In this document: positions 1-7,194 of the stretch, piece after piece | How positions within the stretch are numbered: the stretch's first letter is position 1 | Layout of the letters: each line of letters opens with the position of its first letter | Source of the DNA: Chara braunii | Taxonomy: Eukaryota; Streptophyta; Charophyceae; Charales; Characeae | Direction: 5' to 3' | Assembly (NCBI GenBank): GCA_003427395.1 | Contig: BFEA01000849.1 | Location: 40,105-63,753 of the forward strand | Length of the DNA: 23,649 bases | Translations under genes and position numbers: made by a program | Notes under the pieces: model-generated | Told to the model about the DNA's origin: nothing | What the model saw: the letters and a program-made list of their open reading frames with translations, nothing else | Database searches by the model: none

Positions 1-13
1 GAATGCAGATCCA

Positions 14-16
<3 letters not shown>

Positions 17-97
<81 letters not shown>
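17..97. repeat. (CT)n microsatellite
   Basis: An almost uninterrupted CT dinucleotide tract of about 80 bases with one TTT interruption. Open frames through it give only Ser-Leu repeats and are not genes. Confidence 0.97.
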
Positions 98-879
98 CCA
101 CCCCATCCGGAGCGCGCGAGTGTTGCACACTACACGGCTCTCCCTATTCTCCCCATGTTCCAGCTCCCCTCGACGCTCCCTCCATCTCCCGCCCTGCAGC
201 CTCCTCATCCTACCCCTTGCATGGGAAGCGCTGTACGAATTTTGTTTTTCACCTTGTGATTCTTGCCGTCCTCCCCCTCCTCCTCCTTCCCCTCCCTCCT
301 CCTCCTTCCTCCTCCCTCCTCCTCTCTCCTCCTGTCGCGGCGCGCTGTTTTTTTTTTCTCGTCCTCGTCATCCACCTCTCCTCCTCCTTCACCTTCCTCC
401 TCCGTCCTCCTCCCTCCTCGTTTCTCCTCCTTCCTCCCCTTCCTCCTCCTCCCTCCTCCTTCCTCCTTTTACCTCCCGTCATGTTCCACGTGGCACATCG
501 GCACGCATTTTGTTTTTTGTGTTATCGTTCTTGTCCTAATCATCATCCTCCCTCCCACTCTTCCTCCTTCCTGCTCCTCTCTCCTCCTTCATCCTGCTCC
601 ACCTTCCTCTTGCTTCCTCTTCTTCTTTCCTCTCTCCTCCCGTGGCATCCCACGTGGCATACCAGCATATGATTGCCTTTTCATCTGGTTCTCGTCCTCG
701 TCATCCTCCTTCCTCTGCTTGTCTTCCTCCTCCCTCTTCCTACCTCATCCTTCCTACGCCTTCCTCCTCCAGTCGTGCCACGTGGCACGTGATTTTTTTT
801 CATTTTGTTCTCGTCATCGTCATCCAAGCCTGTCCTCCTCCTTCCCCCTCGCCCTCCTTCCTGCCTCCTCCTCCCTCAT
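98..879. repeat. TCC-rich polypyrimidine minisatellite
   Basis: The plus strand is dominated by CCTCCT-type runs. These are broken at intervals by a diverged block containing a CACGTGG-type motif, a T-run and a TTCTCGTCCTCGTCATC-like segment (near 330-375, 480-545, 640-705 and 770-825). The blocks resemble each other and the two clearer copies at 880-1228, so the stretch reads as an old tandem array. No coding bias is seen; the long open frames lack stops only because the sequence is nearly all C and T. A 16-bp perfect palindrome with CACGTG at its centre lies at 774-789. Confidence 0.75.
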
Positions 880-1228
880 CCTCCCTTCTCCTCCCTCCTC
901 CTCCCTCCTTTCGGCACCCGTCATGTGCCACATGGCACAGCAGCACGCGGTTTTTTCGGATTTGTTCTCGCAATCATCATCCTCCTCCCTCCCTACTCAT
1001 CCTCCTCCTTTCTCCTCGTCTCCACTCATCTGTTGAAATTCTGAATTACCTGCCTCCTCCCTTCTCCTCCCTCCTCCTCCCTCCTTTCGGCTCCCGTCAT
1101 GTGCCACATGGCACAGCAGCACGCGGTTTTTTTTGGATTTGTTCTCGCAATCATCATCATCCTCCCTCCTACTCATCCTCCTACTTTCTCCTCGTCTCCA
1201 CTCGTCTGTTGAAATTCTGGATTACCTG
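880..1228. repeat. 176-bp direct repeat, two copies
   Basis: Copy A spans about 880-1052 and copy B about 1056-1228, with a 176-bp period. Each has a pyrimidine run, then TTTCGGC, a CATGTGCCACATGGCAC palindrome-like segment, AGCAGCACGCGG, a T-run, TTTGTTCTCGCAATCATC, and finally CTGTTGAAATTCTG followed by ATTACCTG. The last part resembles the body of the SINE that follows, so the unit may have arisen beside a truncated SINE. The copies differ by a few substitutions and small indels. Confidence 0.85.
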
Positions 1229-1261
1229 GGGCCGGACAGTTCGACAATGTATCTCAGCACC

Positions 1262-1439
1262 AATGAGCGTAGCTCAGTTGGTACACGCATGAACTGTTGA
1301 AATGCGGACCCGAGTTCTAATCCCGATGGATCAAGATGTATGCAAGAAGATAATTGTAAATTGTAAATTACCTGGGGCTGGTCAACTCGATGACGATATC
1401 ACAAGGCCGTTGCCCTTATATGGAAAAAAAAAAAAAAAA
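1262..1439 (+). mobile_element. tRNA-derived SINE with A16 tail
   Basis: A pol III-type head is visible. Box A is TAGCTCAGTTGG (1270-1281) and box B is AGTTCTAATCC (1313-1323), one base off the usual GTTCGAATCC form. A tRNA-unrelated body follows, with TTACCTGGGGCTGG (from about 1367) and CAAGGCCGTTGCCC, then a run of 16 A (1424-1439). A short AATGA occurs on both sides, too short to be a convincing target-site duplication. The same phrase, TGTTGAAAT followed by a box-B-like segment, recurs near 5425-5470 on the minus strand, which supports a family. An eroded tRNA pseudogene is possible, but the body and tail favour a SINE. Confidence 0.72.
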
Positions 1440-1535
1440 GAGAATGATAACTCAAGGCCGTCACCCTTTACAAAAAACAAAAATAAAGGAATACAGACCC
1501 AAGTTCGAATCCAGATTACAAAAAAAAGAAACACA
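1440..1535 (+). mobile_element. Truncated SINE fragments
   Basis: Two partial copies follow the SINE. The segment at about 1445-1490 matches its 3' end (CAAGGCCGTCACCC then A-rich). The segment at about 1491-1530 has a better box B, AAGTTCGAATCC, and then another A-run. There is no box A before this box B, so these are fragments and cannot be genes. Confidence 0.55.
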
Positions 1536-1544
1536 CCAAGGGCA

Positions 1545-1830
1545 TGATTCCACTCCCTCCCTCCCTCCTCCTCTCTTTCTTGTTCTCTCTCTCCTCCCTC
1601 CTCCTTCGTCCTCCATCCTCCTCTGTGGCATGCGATCTTTTGTTTTCATCTTCTGATTCTAATCATCCTCCCCCTCCTCCTCGTCCTCCTCCTCCCTCCT
1701 TCCTCCTCTCTCGTCCTCGTCATCCACCACCCTCCTCCTCCTTCCTCCTCGTCTCCCCTCGTCCTCCTCCCCCCTCCTTTCTCCTCCCTCCTCCTCACTT
1801 CTTTCATCTCCCTTCGCATGACGCTTCCCG

Positions 1831-1834
<4 letters not shown>
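1545..1834. repeat. Polypyrimidine (TCC)n-rich tract
   Basis: Almost pure C and T with CCTCC periodicity, like 98-879, including one more block of the GTGGCATGCGATCTTTTGTTTTC type near 1625. No gene is supported. Confidence 0.8.
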
Positions 1835-1904
<70 letters not shown>

Positions 1905-1944
1905 TCTTCTGTGTGTGTGTGTGTGTGTGTGTATGTGTGTGTGT
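1835..1944. repeat. Compound (CT)n(GT)n microsatellite
   Basis: (CT)n runs from 1835 to about 1901, TTCTTCTTCT follows, and (GT)n runs from 1911 to 1944 with one GTAT interruption. The sequence just upstream, CTTCGCATGACGCTTCCCGA, recurs 609 bp later before the next compound tract, so the microsatellite and its flank were duplicated together. Confidence 0.95.
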
Positions 1945-2458
1945 CTGCGCATACTCCCCTGCAATGTCGCACCGCAACAAACCTGCCTCCCTCTTCTGTC
2001 TCCCTCGATTCTGCCAACCATGCATGCATTTGGAGAAATCAGACACTACACACGGTGAAAGTTACAAACATAACACTCTCCCTCATCATTTCCCGTTCTC
2101 TCCTTCCCTGTTCCTTCTTTCTGCCACATCACCCCCTTCCCCTCGCACACCCGCCACTAGTGATCAAATCACGACCTCAATCAAGACAGTTGTATCGCTC
2201 CCTGACCACTCACCTGCAATGTCGCTCCAGCTCCAGCTCTGGCTCCCTCCTCTGATTCCCTCCCTCCTGTCTTCTTCCTCTCTCTGCTCCTCCCTCACTT
2301 CCCCTCCCAGCGTCCTCTTCTAACACTCAGCCGTAAAGCACATCCGAACTCTCCCCTCCTTCTCGTCCCTTCGCCATGTCGGCTCCTCCCTCACTTCACC
2401 TCCCAGCCTCCTTCACGTCCCTTCGCATGATGCTTCCCGATATCCTGCATGTTCAACC

Positions 2459-2461
<3 letters not shown>
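1945..2461. other. Pyrimidine-rich spacer, no gene seen
   Basis: C/T-biased sequence between two compound microsatellites. CTCCCTCACTTC-type and CCTGCAATGTCGC-type phrases occur twice, so part of it is duplicated. Open frames here are Ser/Pro-rich products of the composition and show no recognisable domain. Confidence 0.6.
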
Positions 2462-2547
<86 letters not shown>

Positions 2548-2556
2548 TGTGTGTGT
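2462..2556. repeat. Compound (CT)n(GT)n microsatellite, second copy
   Basis: (CT)n from 2462 to 2530 passes directly into (GT)n from 2531 to 2556. The upstream flank matches that of the tract at 1835-1944 in 18 of 20 bases or better around CTTCGCATGATGCTTCCCGA. Confidence 0.95.
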
Positions 2557-2700
2557 AGCTTCCCCCCTTTACCGCACTCTCCTCACCATCTCGCACAGGA
2601 GCGTTCTGTCTTCTCCTATCCGCGTTCCACACTCTCGTGTCCTGCTGTGTCTTATCCACTGTCTTCCTGCTTCTAGGTTTGCCGTTGTTTTTTTCTCTTT

Positions 2701-2754
2701 TAAAAATAAAAAAATAAAAAAATAAAAAAATAAAAAAATAAAAAAATAAAAAAA
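2701..2754. repeat. (AAAAAAT)n heptamer array
   Basis: About seven tandem units, mostly AAAAAAAT or AAAAAAT. On the minus strand the array is T-rich and starts exactly at the oligo-T end of the U6-like sequence at 2755-2984. It may have grown from a pol III terminator-like T-run. Confidence 0.9.
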
Positions 2755-2984
2755 TTGGACCATTTCTCAATTTATGCGTGTCATCCTTGCGCAGGGACCA
2801 TGCTAATCTTCTTTTTTTAAATCCTTGCGCAGGTACCATGCTGATCTTCTTTTTTTAAATCCTTGCGCAGGGACCATGCTAATCTTCTTTTTTTTAATCC
2901 TTGCGCAGGGACCATGCCAATCTTCTTTTTTTAAATCCTTGCGCAGGGACCATGCTCATCTTCTCTGTATCGTTCCAATTTTAA
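2755..2984 (-). ncRNA. U6 snRNA-derived pseudogene with five tandem 38-bp units
   Basis: Read on the minus strand, it begins with AAAATTGGAACGATACAGAG, the U6 segment that includes the ACAGAGA box. It ends with AAGGATGACACGCATAAATT and then GAGAAATGGTCCAATTTTTTT, the usual plant U6 3' end and T-run. Between these, the core AGAAGATTAGCATGG plus CCTGCGCAAGGAT is repeated five times joined by TTTAAAAAAA-like linkers. On the plus strand, ATCCTTGCGCAGG starts at 2783, 2821, 2859, 2897 and 2935, exactly 38 bp apart. The 5' stem-loop of U6 is missing, so this is a 5'-truncated pseudogene that later expanded internally, not a functional snRNA. Confidence 0.88.
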
Positions 2985-3011
2985 TTAAAACTCATTCCAT
3001 CACAAAATCTA

Positions 3012-3154
3012 GATTCCCTCCTCTGGTTACAAGCACACATGGTTGTCCCCACTGCGATGTGGCTGATTCCCTCCTCTGGTTACAAGCACACATGGTTGGC
3101 TGATTCCCTCCTCTGGTTACAAGCACACATGGTTGTCCCACTGCGATGTGGCTG
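3012..3154. repeat. 53-bp minisatellite, three copies
   Basis: GATTCCCTCCTCTGGTTACA starts at 3012, 3065 and 3102. The first and third units carry the block GTCCC(C)ACTGCGATGTGGCTG. The middle unit lacks it, so spacings are 53 and 37 bp. It lies immediately beside the U6-derived array. Confidence 0.9.
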
Positions 3155-3767
3155 AAAGAGAAAGGGATGCAGAGAGTCGTAACAAACTGCGACTTCTGTG
3201 GGTGGATGCTGTGGTGCCAACCTACCCCGTGGGCTAGGGAGAGATCCGGATTGATTGGTGTTCCCCCGTACTCTACATGGACTAGCGAGAGGATGAGATA
3301 GATGAGTACTGGCACGAAGATGAGATAGATGAGAGAAGAATATAGCTTACTTTTTGAAACAAAAAAAAAAACAAAAAAAACAAAAAAACGCACTCCACCT
3401 CTTGAGGGCATGCCCAAGGTCTCAAAAATGGTGGCGCTGGTGGCACTTCCACTGCAAGGAAATCGCAGTCCACAATGATCCCACAGGTGAAAGATGGGTG
3501 TTGAGTGGCCTCCTGCCTGTTGAAGCTCCGGTTGGGGATGTGTAGCGCAGGCGGCAAGAGTTATAATGCTCAATAAATATATGATCTGGAAACACCGCAC
3601 CGGCAGAAGATTCATTATTGCTGTAGTTAAAACGGGAAGAGCCATTCAGGCCTTTTCTATTTTATAGGAACCCCGTACCAGCAAACCCGAGTATGCGGGG
3701 GCTGCACCCGACCTGCAGGTGGGCGATACCGGCCAGGGGCCAGCCCGTACCAAAAGGGAACCAGCAT
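3155..3767. other. No gene seen; A-rich tract inside
   Basis: No domain or convincing coding frame in either strand. An A-rich stretch with scattered C lies at about 3358-3389, next to GATGAGATAGATGAG repeats (about 3293-3333). A minus-strand open frame of 217 codons (2992-3645) is simply the reverse of this repeat material and is not supported. Confidence 0.5.
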
Positions 3768-3803
3768 CAAGGATGACACCCATAAATCGAGAAACGCTCC
3801 AAA
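3768..3803 (+). ncRNA. U6 snRNA 3'-end fragment
   Basis: CAAGGATGACACCCATAAAT followed by CGAGAAACGCTCC matches the 3' part of plant U6 with a few changes. No upstream U6 core is seen, so it is a truncated copy. Confidence 0.6.
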
Positions 3804-4921
3804 AGCAAGGGTCCAAAAACAAGCTCTGAAAAGTCAAACCACAGCCGATTGGATAAGGCAAACACAGTGGGGAAGAGCAGAGAAAGGGGTGGATTGGTTC
3901 AAAAAGACTTCGGCAAAGGGAGGAAACTTGGCCAGTATTTCACAGAACAGGCGGGCCACTTGGCTCACTCAGTTTGAGGGAATGAAAAAAGTAAACTGGA
4001 ACCGGCTAGGATGGAATAGTGGAGTGAGGCAAGAAGTAGGGTACAGAGAGAAAGGAGGGAGATAGATTGACACCATTTTTGGTTTGTGCGCAGGCCTTGT
4101 GGACACCTTTTTGGAGGGCAAACAAGGCGGTTTGATTCGGGCCACAGATGGGCATCAGGGGATGGGAGGGTGGTAGAGTGCCACAGGAGACTCTGTGTCC
4201 GAGCAGAAAACCTTACAAGGGCAAATAAAATTGGAGGGGTTGACTTTATGAGGTTGAGATGTCTGCCAAAGAACTTACTCAGACCAAGCCCATGACCGGG
4301 AGGCTAAGGACCTTTTTTGGTAAAGCCGTCGCTGTCTGGGAGTGATGGGTGGTGACCCCGGTGTGACCGGTTGTATTCCGCTTCTGGCGAGGCCACATGG
4401 ACGTGTGGCGGTTGGAACGCTAAAATCTAAATCTGTTCTACCTAAAAAAAAGGGACTAAGCCGCGGGACAAGAGCCTAAGTGACCAAAAAGAATGGTCGC
4501 GCCAGGTGTGTGGTGGCAGTGGGGGGTATAGGCCGCCTAATTTATTTGATAAATTATTAGTCCTAATAGGTCTTGAACAGTGTGCCTGCAGGGTTTTATT
4601 CCGCGCCAAGGGCCTAGAAGCCCGACGCTCTAGCCTACTAGGTTTGGCACCCGATCAGGTCATAGATGGGGCGCCGACCATGTCCAAGAGGGAGGCAGGC
4701 AGGACCTGCTAAGCCACGGACGGGGCTGGCCGCAGGGAACAAGGTTTCAACTAGACGAGTTGCTCTTACTTTTCCCGAAGTAGGAGTTACGCCAGTAGGT
4801 AACATGTCAAACGCTCACGCTGCGGGCACTAGGATCGAATCTACAAATGCCCCACTAAGCTAGTTTATGTTGGACCAGCCCGCAGGGGGGGCAAGGCACT
4901 AAGGCGCGCTCGATTTCAATC
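3804..4921. other. Unassigned intergenic sequence
   Basis: About 1.1 kb without a recognisable gene, long repeat or structured RNA. Short open frames (for example 4086-4295 and 4506-4712) show no motif. Confidence 0.5.
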
Positions 4922-4942
4922 ACGTGATCACCAAGATCACGT
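4922..4942. repeat. Short inverted repeat
   Basis: ACGTGATC at 4922-4929 and GATCACGT at 4935-4942 are perfect 8-bp complements around a 5-nt loop. It lies just before a U6 fragment. Function unknown. Confidence 0.7.
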
Positions 4943-4951
4943 CAGGCGTGC

Positions 4952-4996
4952 AGAAGATTAGCATGGCACCTGCGTAAGGATGACCCATATAAATCG
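4952..4996 (+). ncRNA. U6 snRNA central/3' fragment
   Basis: AGAAGATTAGCATGGCACCT followed by GCGTAAGGATGACCCATATAAATCG corresponds to the U6 core and part of the 3' region, in plus orientation with several substitutions. It contains the AGC triad but no ACAGAGA box. It passes directly into an AT-rich microsatellite. Confidence 0.8.
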
Positions 4997-5044
4997 ATAT
5001 ATATATATACATATTATATATTATACATATTATATATATATATA
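4995..5044. repeat. (AT)n-rich microsatellite
   Basis: Imperfect AT repeats with ATTATAC interruptions. A second AT tract lies at about 5394-5409, so the ribozyme locus is bracketed by AT repeats. Confidence 0.9.
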
Positions 5045-5103
5045 GTCACTACGCGGCCATGCTGTGCCTCTAGTGCCAGCGGCGTGTCTGGAGTGTATTT
5101 TTT

Positions 5104-5178
5104 GGCTGTGACAGACCTTTCTTTGTTTCGTGGGTGTTTTGCTGGCTTGTGATGGGGTGTGAACCGACAGTCTGTAGA
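5104..5178 (-). ncRNA. Decayed hammerhead ribozyme copy, inverted
   Basis: On the minus strand this reads TCTACAGACTGTC, then GGTTCA, a diverged middle, CACGAAACA, and TGTCACAGCC at the end. The same landmarks occur in the same order in the intact plus-strand hammerhead at 5268-5327 and its flanks. The CTGATGA core is replaced by a diverged segment and there is an insertion in the stem III region. I expect it to be inactive. The two copies form an inverted pair: 5104-5113 is the exact complement of 5325-5334, and 5167-5178 of 5265-5276. Confidence 0.6.
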
Positions 5179-5196
5179 GTTTTCCATCTGGTGTGG

Positions 5197-5244
5197 GTGA
5201 GTGATAGTCTACTTTGATTTTGGTTAAGGTGGATTATCACTTAC
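5197..5244. repeat. Inverted repeat between the two ribozyme copies
   Basis: GTGAGTGATA (5197-5206) and TATCACTTAC (5235-5244) are complementary in 9 of 10 positions, with 28 bases between them. They nest inside the larger ribozyme inverted pair, so a plus-strand transcript could form one long folded arm. Confidence 0.6.
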
Positions 5245-5267
5245 AGTGTAATCAGTGAGGGGATTCT

Positions 5268-5327
5268 ACAGACTGTTGAGGGTTCAGCCTCCTGATGAGT
5301 CGGTGAAACTCCGACGAAACAGTTTGT
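5268..5327 (+). ncRNA. Type III hammerhead self-cleaving ribozyme
   Basis: All core parts are present. Stem III is ACAGACTGT (5268-5276) with ACAGTTTGT (5319-5327), nine pairs including one G-U. The predicted cleavage triplet is GTT (5275-5277), with cleavage after 5277. Stem I is GAGG (5278-5281) and CCTC (5288-5291) with a 6-nt loop. CTGATGA is at 5292-5298. Stem II is GTCGG (5299-5303) and CCGAC (5311-5315) with a TGAAACT loop. GAAA is at 5316-5319. Stem III is open, which makes it type III, the form known from viroid-like satellite RNAs and plant retrozymes. GUU is an allowed NUH site but usually slower than GUC. No second intact copy in direct orientation was found, so a retrozyme with two LTR ribozymes is not shown. 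Activity is inferred and untested. Confidence 0.9.
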
Positions 5328-5395
5328 CACAGCCCCTCGTTTGTTGTCCTCTTCTCCCTCTCTGCCTACGGTTTACCGGGCAGTTCTATTTGACG

Positions 5396-5520
5396 ATATA
5401 TATATATATTCCCAGTAGGTCAATTCATTGGGAGTCGAACCCAGATCTGTATTTCAACAGCTCGTGGGTGTGCCACCAGCATGAAGTGCCCGTTGGCCTA
5501 AGCGAATGGGAAGAGAGGGA
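5396..5520 (-). mobile_element. tRNA-derived SINE head, minus strand
   Basis: On the minus strand, box B reads GGTTCGACTCC (5431-5441), a full consensus match. A box-A-like TTAGGCCAACGG lies 48 bases upstream (5490-5501). Between them is GAGCTGTTGAAATACAGATC, which resembles the TGTTGAAAT phrase of the SINE at 1262-1439. After box B the copy runs into an AT repeat. The box spacing is longer than in a plain tRNA, consistent with a tRNA with an extended variable arm or with a SINE. Confidence 0.6.
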
Positions 5521-5730
5521 AAAAAATAAATAAAAATGACTAAAGGTAAGGCGCCACATGGCACGATTTCAAGAAGCTGGGAGCTGTAGCTTCCAGCAGA
5601 CCAGTCGGATGTCCGTTTTTTTTTTTTTTTTTTGTCCCCCCTCCCCCGTTCAAAATGGCAGCTATACTCGTGGATTCACGAGGCGCTGCACCTTCCAACG
5701 ATCAAGTGGAAGATTAAACCATCAGTACTT
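5521..5730. other. No gene seen; T18 run
   Basis: Contains a run of about 18 T at 5616-5633 followed by a C-rich stretch. CGCCACATGGCACGAT near 5551 resembles the CCACATGGCAC element of the 176-bp repeats at 880-1228. Confidence 0.5.
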
Positions 5731-5876
5731 GGCCCATACATCGGCCGCGAGGCGTTATCGTTAACGCCCCACAACTTTTGCGGCCTCTGGGCCGATGATA
5801 AGTTGCATGAACGGCCCAGAGTGCGCCGCCGGCCTCCGAGAATTGTGGGGAGGGGCCCGCGACCGACGTATGGGCC
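5731..5876. repeat. Imperfect foldback element
   Basis: The left arm (5731-5794) and right arm (5812-5876) are imperfect inverted copies around a 17-nt loop. The outer pair is GGCCCATAC with GTATGGGCC (perfect). Inner pairs include TCTGGGCCG with CGGCCCAGA and CCCCACAA with TTGTGGGG. Either a MITE-like foldback or a hairpin RNA source would look like this. No target-site duplication was recognised. Confidence 0.7.
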
Positions 5877-5895
5877 TGGCCTGGTGATTTAATTT

Positions 5896-6222
5896 TCATT
5901 TTGCATATTTGGTGCACGGTAGAACAAGGCACTTCACTGTGGAGTAGCCTGCCCTGCCCCCAATAGGTATTTCAACAGTTAGTGGGTGCCCTGCCTCGTT
6001 GGCAGGGCCTTAAGGAAAAAAAAAGGGGGGGTCTTGTATCTTTCCATGCTCTAGAGACAAATTCATTCTCATTTTGCACATTTGGTGATAAATGGGCCGA
6101 AACATGTATTGTGGGTTGACCACCCACACTCAGTGTACTTGGTCCTGTATTTCAATAATTCTTGGGCAGCCAAGGGGCAGTGAACGACTGTTTTTTAGGT
6201 ACCCTGCCTCGATGGCAGGGCC
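5896..6222 (-). repeat. Two diverged SINE-like tandem units
   Basis: CATTTTGCATATTTGGTG (5897) and CATTTTGCACATTTGGTG (6070) mark two units 173 bp apart. Each continues to TATTTCAA, the complement of TTGAAATA in the SINE head, and then to a hairpin CCCTGCCTCG(T/A)TGGCAGGG. This looks like a duplicated tRNA-like SINE derivative in minus orientation. Boxes A and B are not intact. Confidence 0.5.
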
Positions 6223-6959
6223 AACTGAAAAGGAAAACGAGCCACAACCTTCTGCCACTATTTGGATGTGATTACAATCAGATCCGGCGTAGGGGCGGGT
6301 CCTCGACGAGGAGGAGGCACCGGCTGACCGCCATAGCCGCCGCGACGTGAAGTGGTGATGCACACATCAAAGAACCGGCAGGGCGGGTGGCAACATCAAA
6401 AGAGCAGGGGCTGTAGCATGGAACGCGACTGGACCACGTATGGACAAAAACCCACCTTGCTTAACCTGGCTCTTTGGCGCGGTGACAGTAAACGGGAAGG
6501 AGCAGCAAAGTTTTCTAGGATTATAGGACGATTAGGATACAACAAAGGTGAACAAGAAAAGCAAGGAATAGGAGGGTAAGGGGCGGCGACCTTTGAAACG
6601 GACGAAGACGAAAGGAGGGTGGGGGTGGGGAGAAATGGGTGATGGGAAATGAGCAGAAGGGGTTTGGAAGACGCTTGGCCTCAGCGACAATTCTCATATT
6701 TTTGAATCCAGGAAAGTGCGAGGTAACAAAACGGGGGAGCATCGACTTCAAGACGACATTGACAACATGACAACTGATTGACAGATGGATAAAAGACGCA
6801 CTGCAAACATCAACGCGAGGAGAAACTCTGGGCACTGGCCCTCTGTTCTTTGGGGCCCAGGGGAAACCCCCGGTGAAGGAAGAGGAAGAGCCCAAAGGTA
6901 CTCGCCAAACGTCAGCTTCATTCCACCTTTTTTTGAGGAAACCTTTATCCCCTCTCACA
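6223..6959. other. No gene seen
   Basis: A minus-strand open frame of about 200 codons (6521-7132) is charged and low in complexity with no domain, and it overlaps the C-rich repeat. I see no support for it as a gene. Confidence 0.45.
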
Positions 6960-7160
6960 TCGGTTTTCTCCCTCCTCCCTCCCTCCCCCCCATCTCCCTC
7001 TCCCCCCTTGAACCCCCCCAACCTCTTACCACATCTTGCCCTGTACCTCCTCGCTCCCTCCCCCGCTCCTGACCAGGACGAACCCTCCTCAAATCGCCTC
7101 CCCCTCTTCCCCTCCGTGACCTCAACCACCAAGCTCGTAGAGATCTTTTCTCCCGCGATT

Positions 7161-7194
<34 letters not shown>

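Noticed and set aside
3-1292. Several long plus-strand open frames (up to 257 codons)
   Set aside because: They run through CT and TCC repeats, encode Ser/Leu/Pro low-complexity sequence and overlap each other in all frames.
1264-1335. Functional tRNA gene
   Set aside because: Boxes A and B exist, but acceptor and anticodon stems do not close into a cloverleaf by eye and a SINE body with A-tail follows.
1544-2323. 259-codon plus frame and minus-strand Arg/Glu frames
   Set aside because: They are translations of polypyrimidine and CT/GT microsatellites, without domain or codon bias.
2783-2970. Regular 38-bp repeats as a CRISPR array
   Set aside because: The repeats are contiguous U6 sequence with no variable spacers, in a eukaryotic context.
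2992-3645. Minus-strand 217-codon frame with hydrophobic stretches
   Set aside because: It covers the 53-bp minisatellite and A-rich tracts; the hydrophobic part is the reverse of A/T-rich repeats.
5004-5420. Complete retrozyme
   Set aside because: Only one intact hammerhead is present; the partner is inverted and decayed, and no primer-binding site, polypurine tract or direct LTRs were seen.
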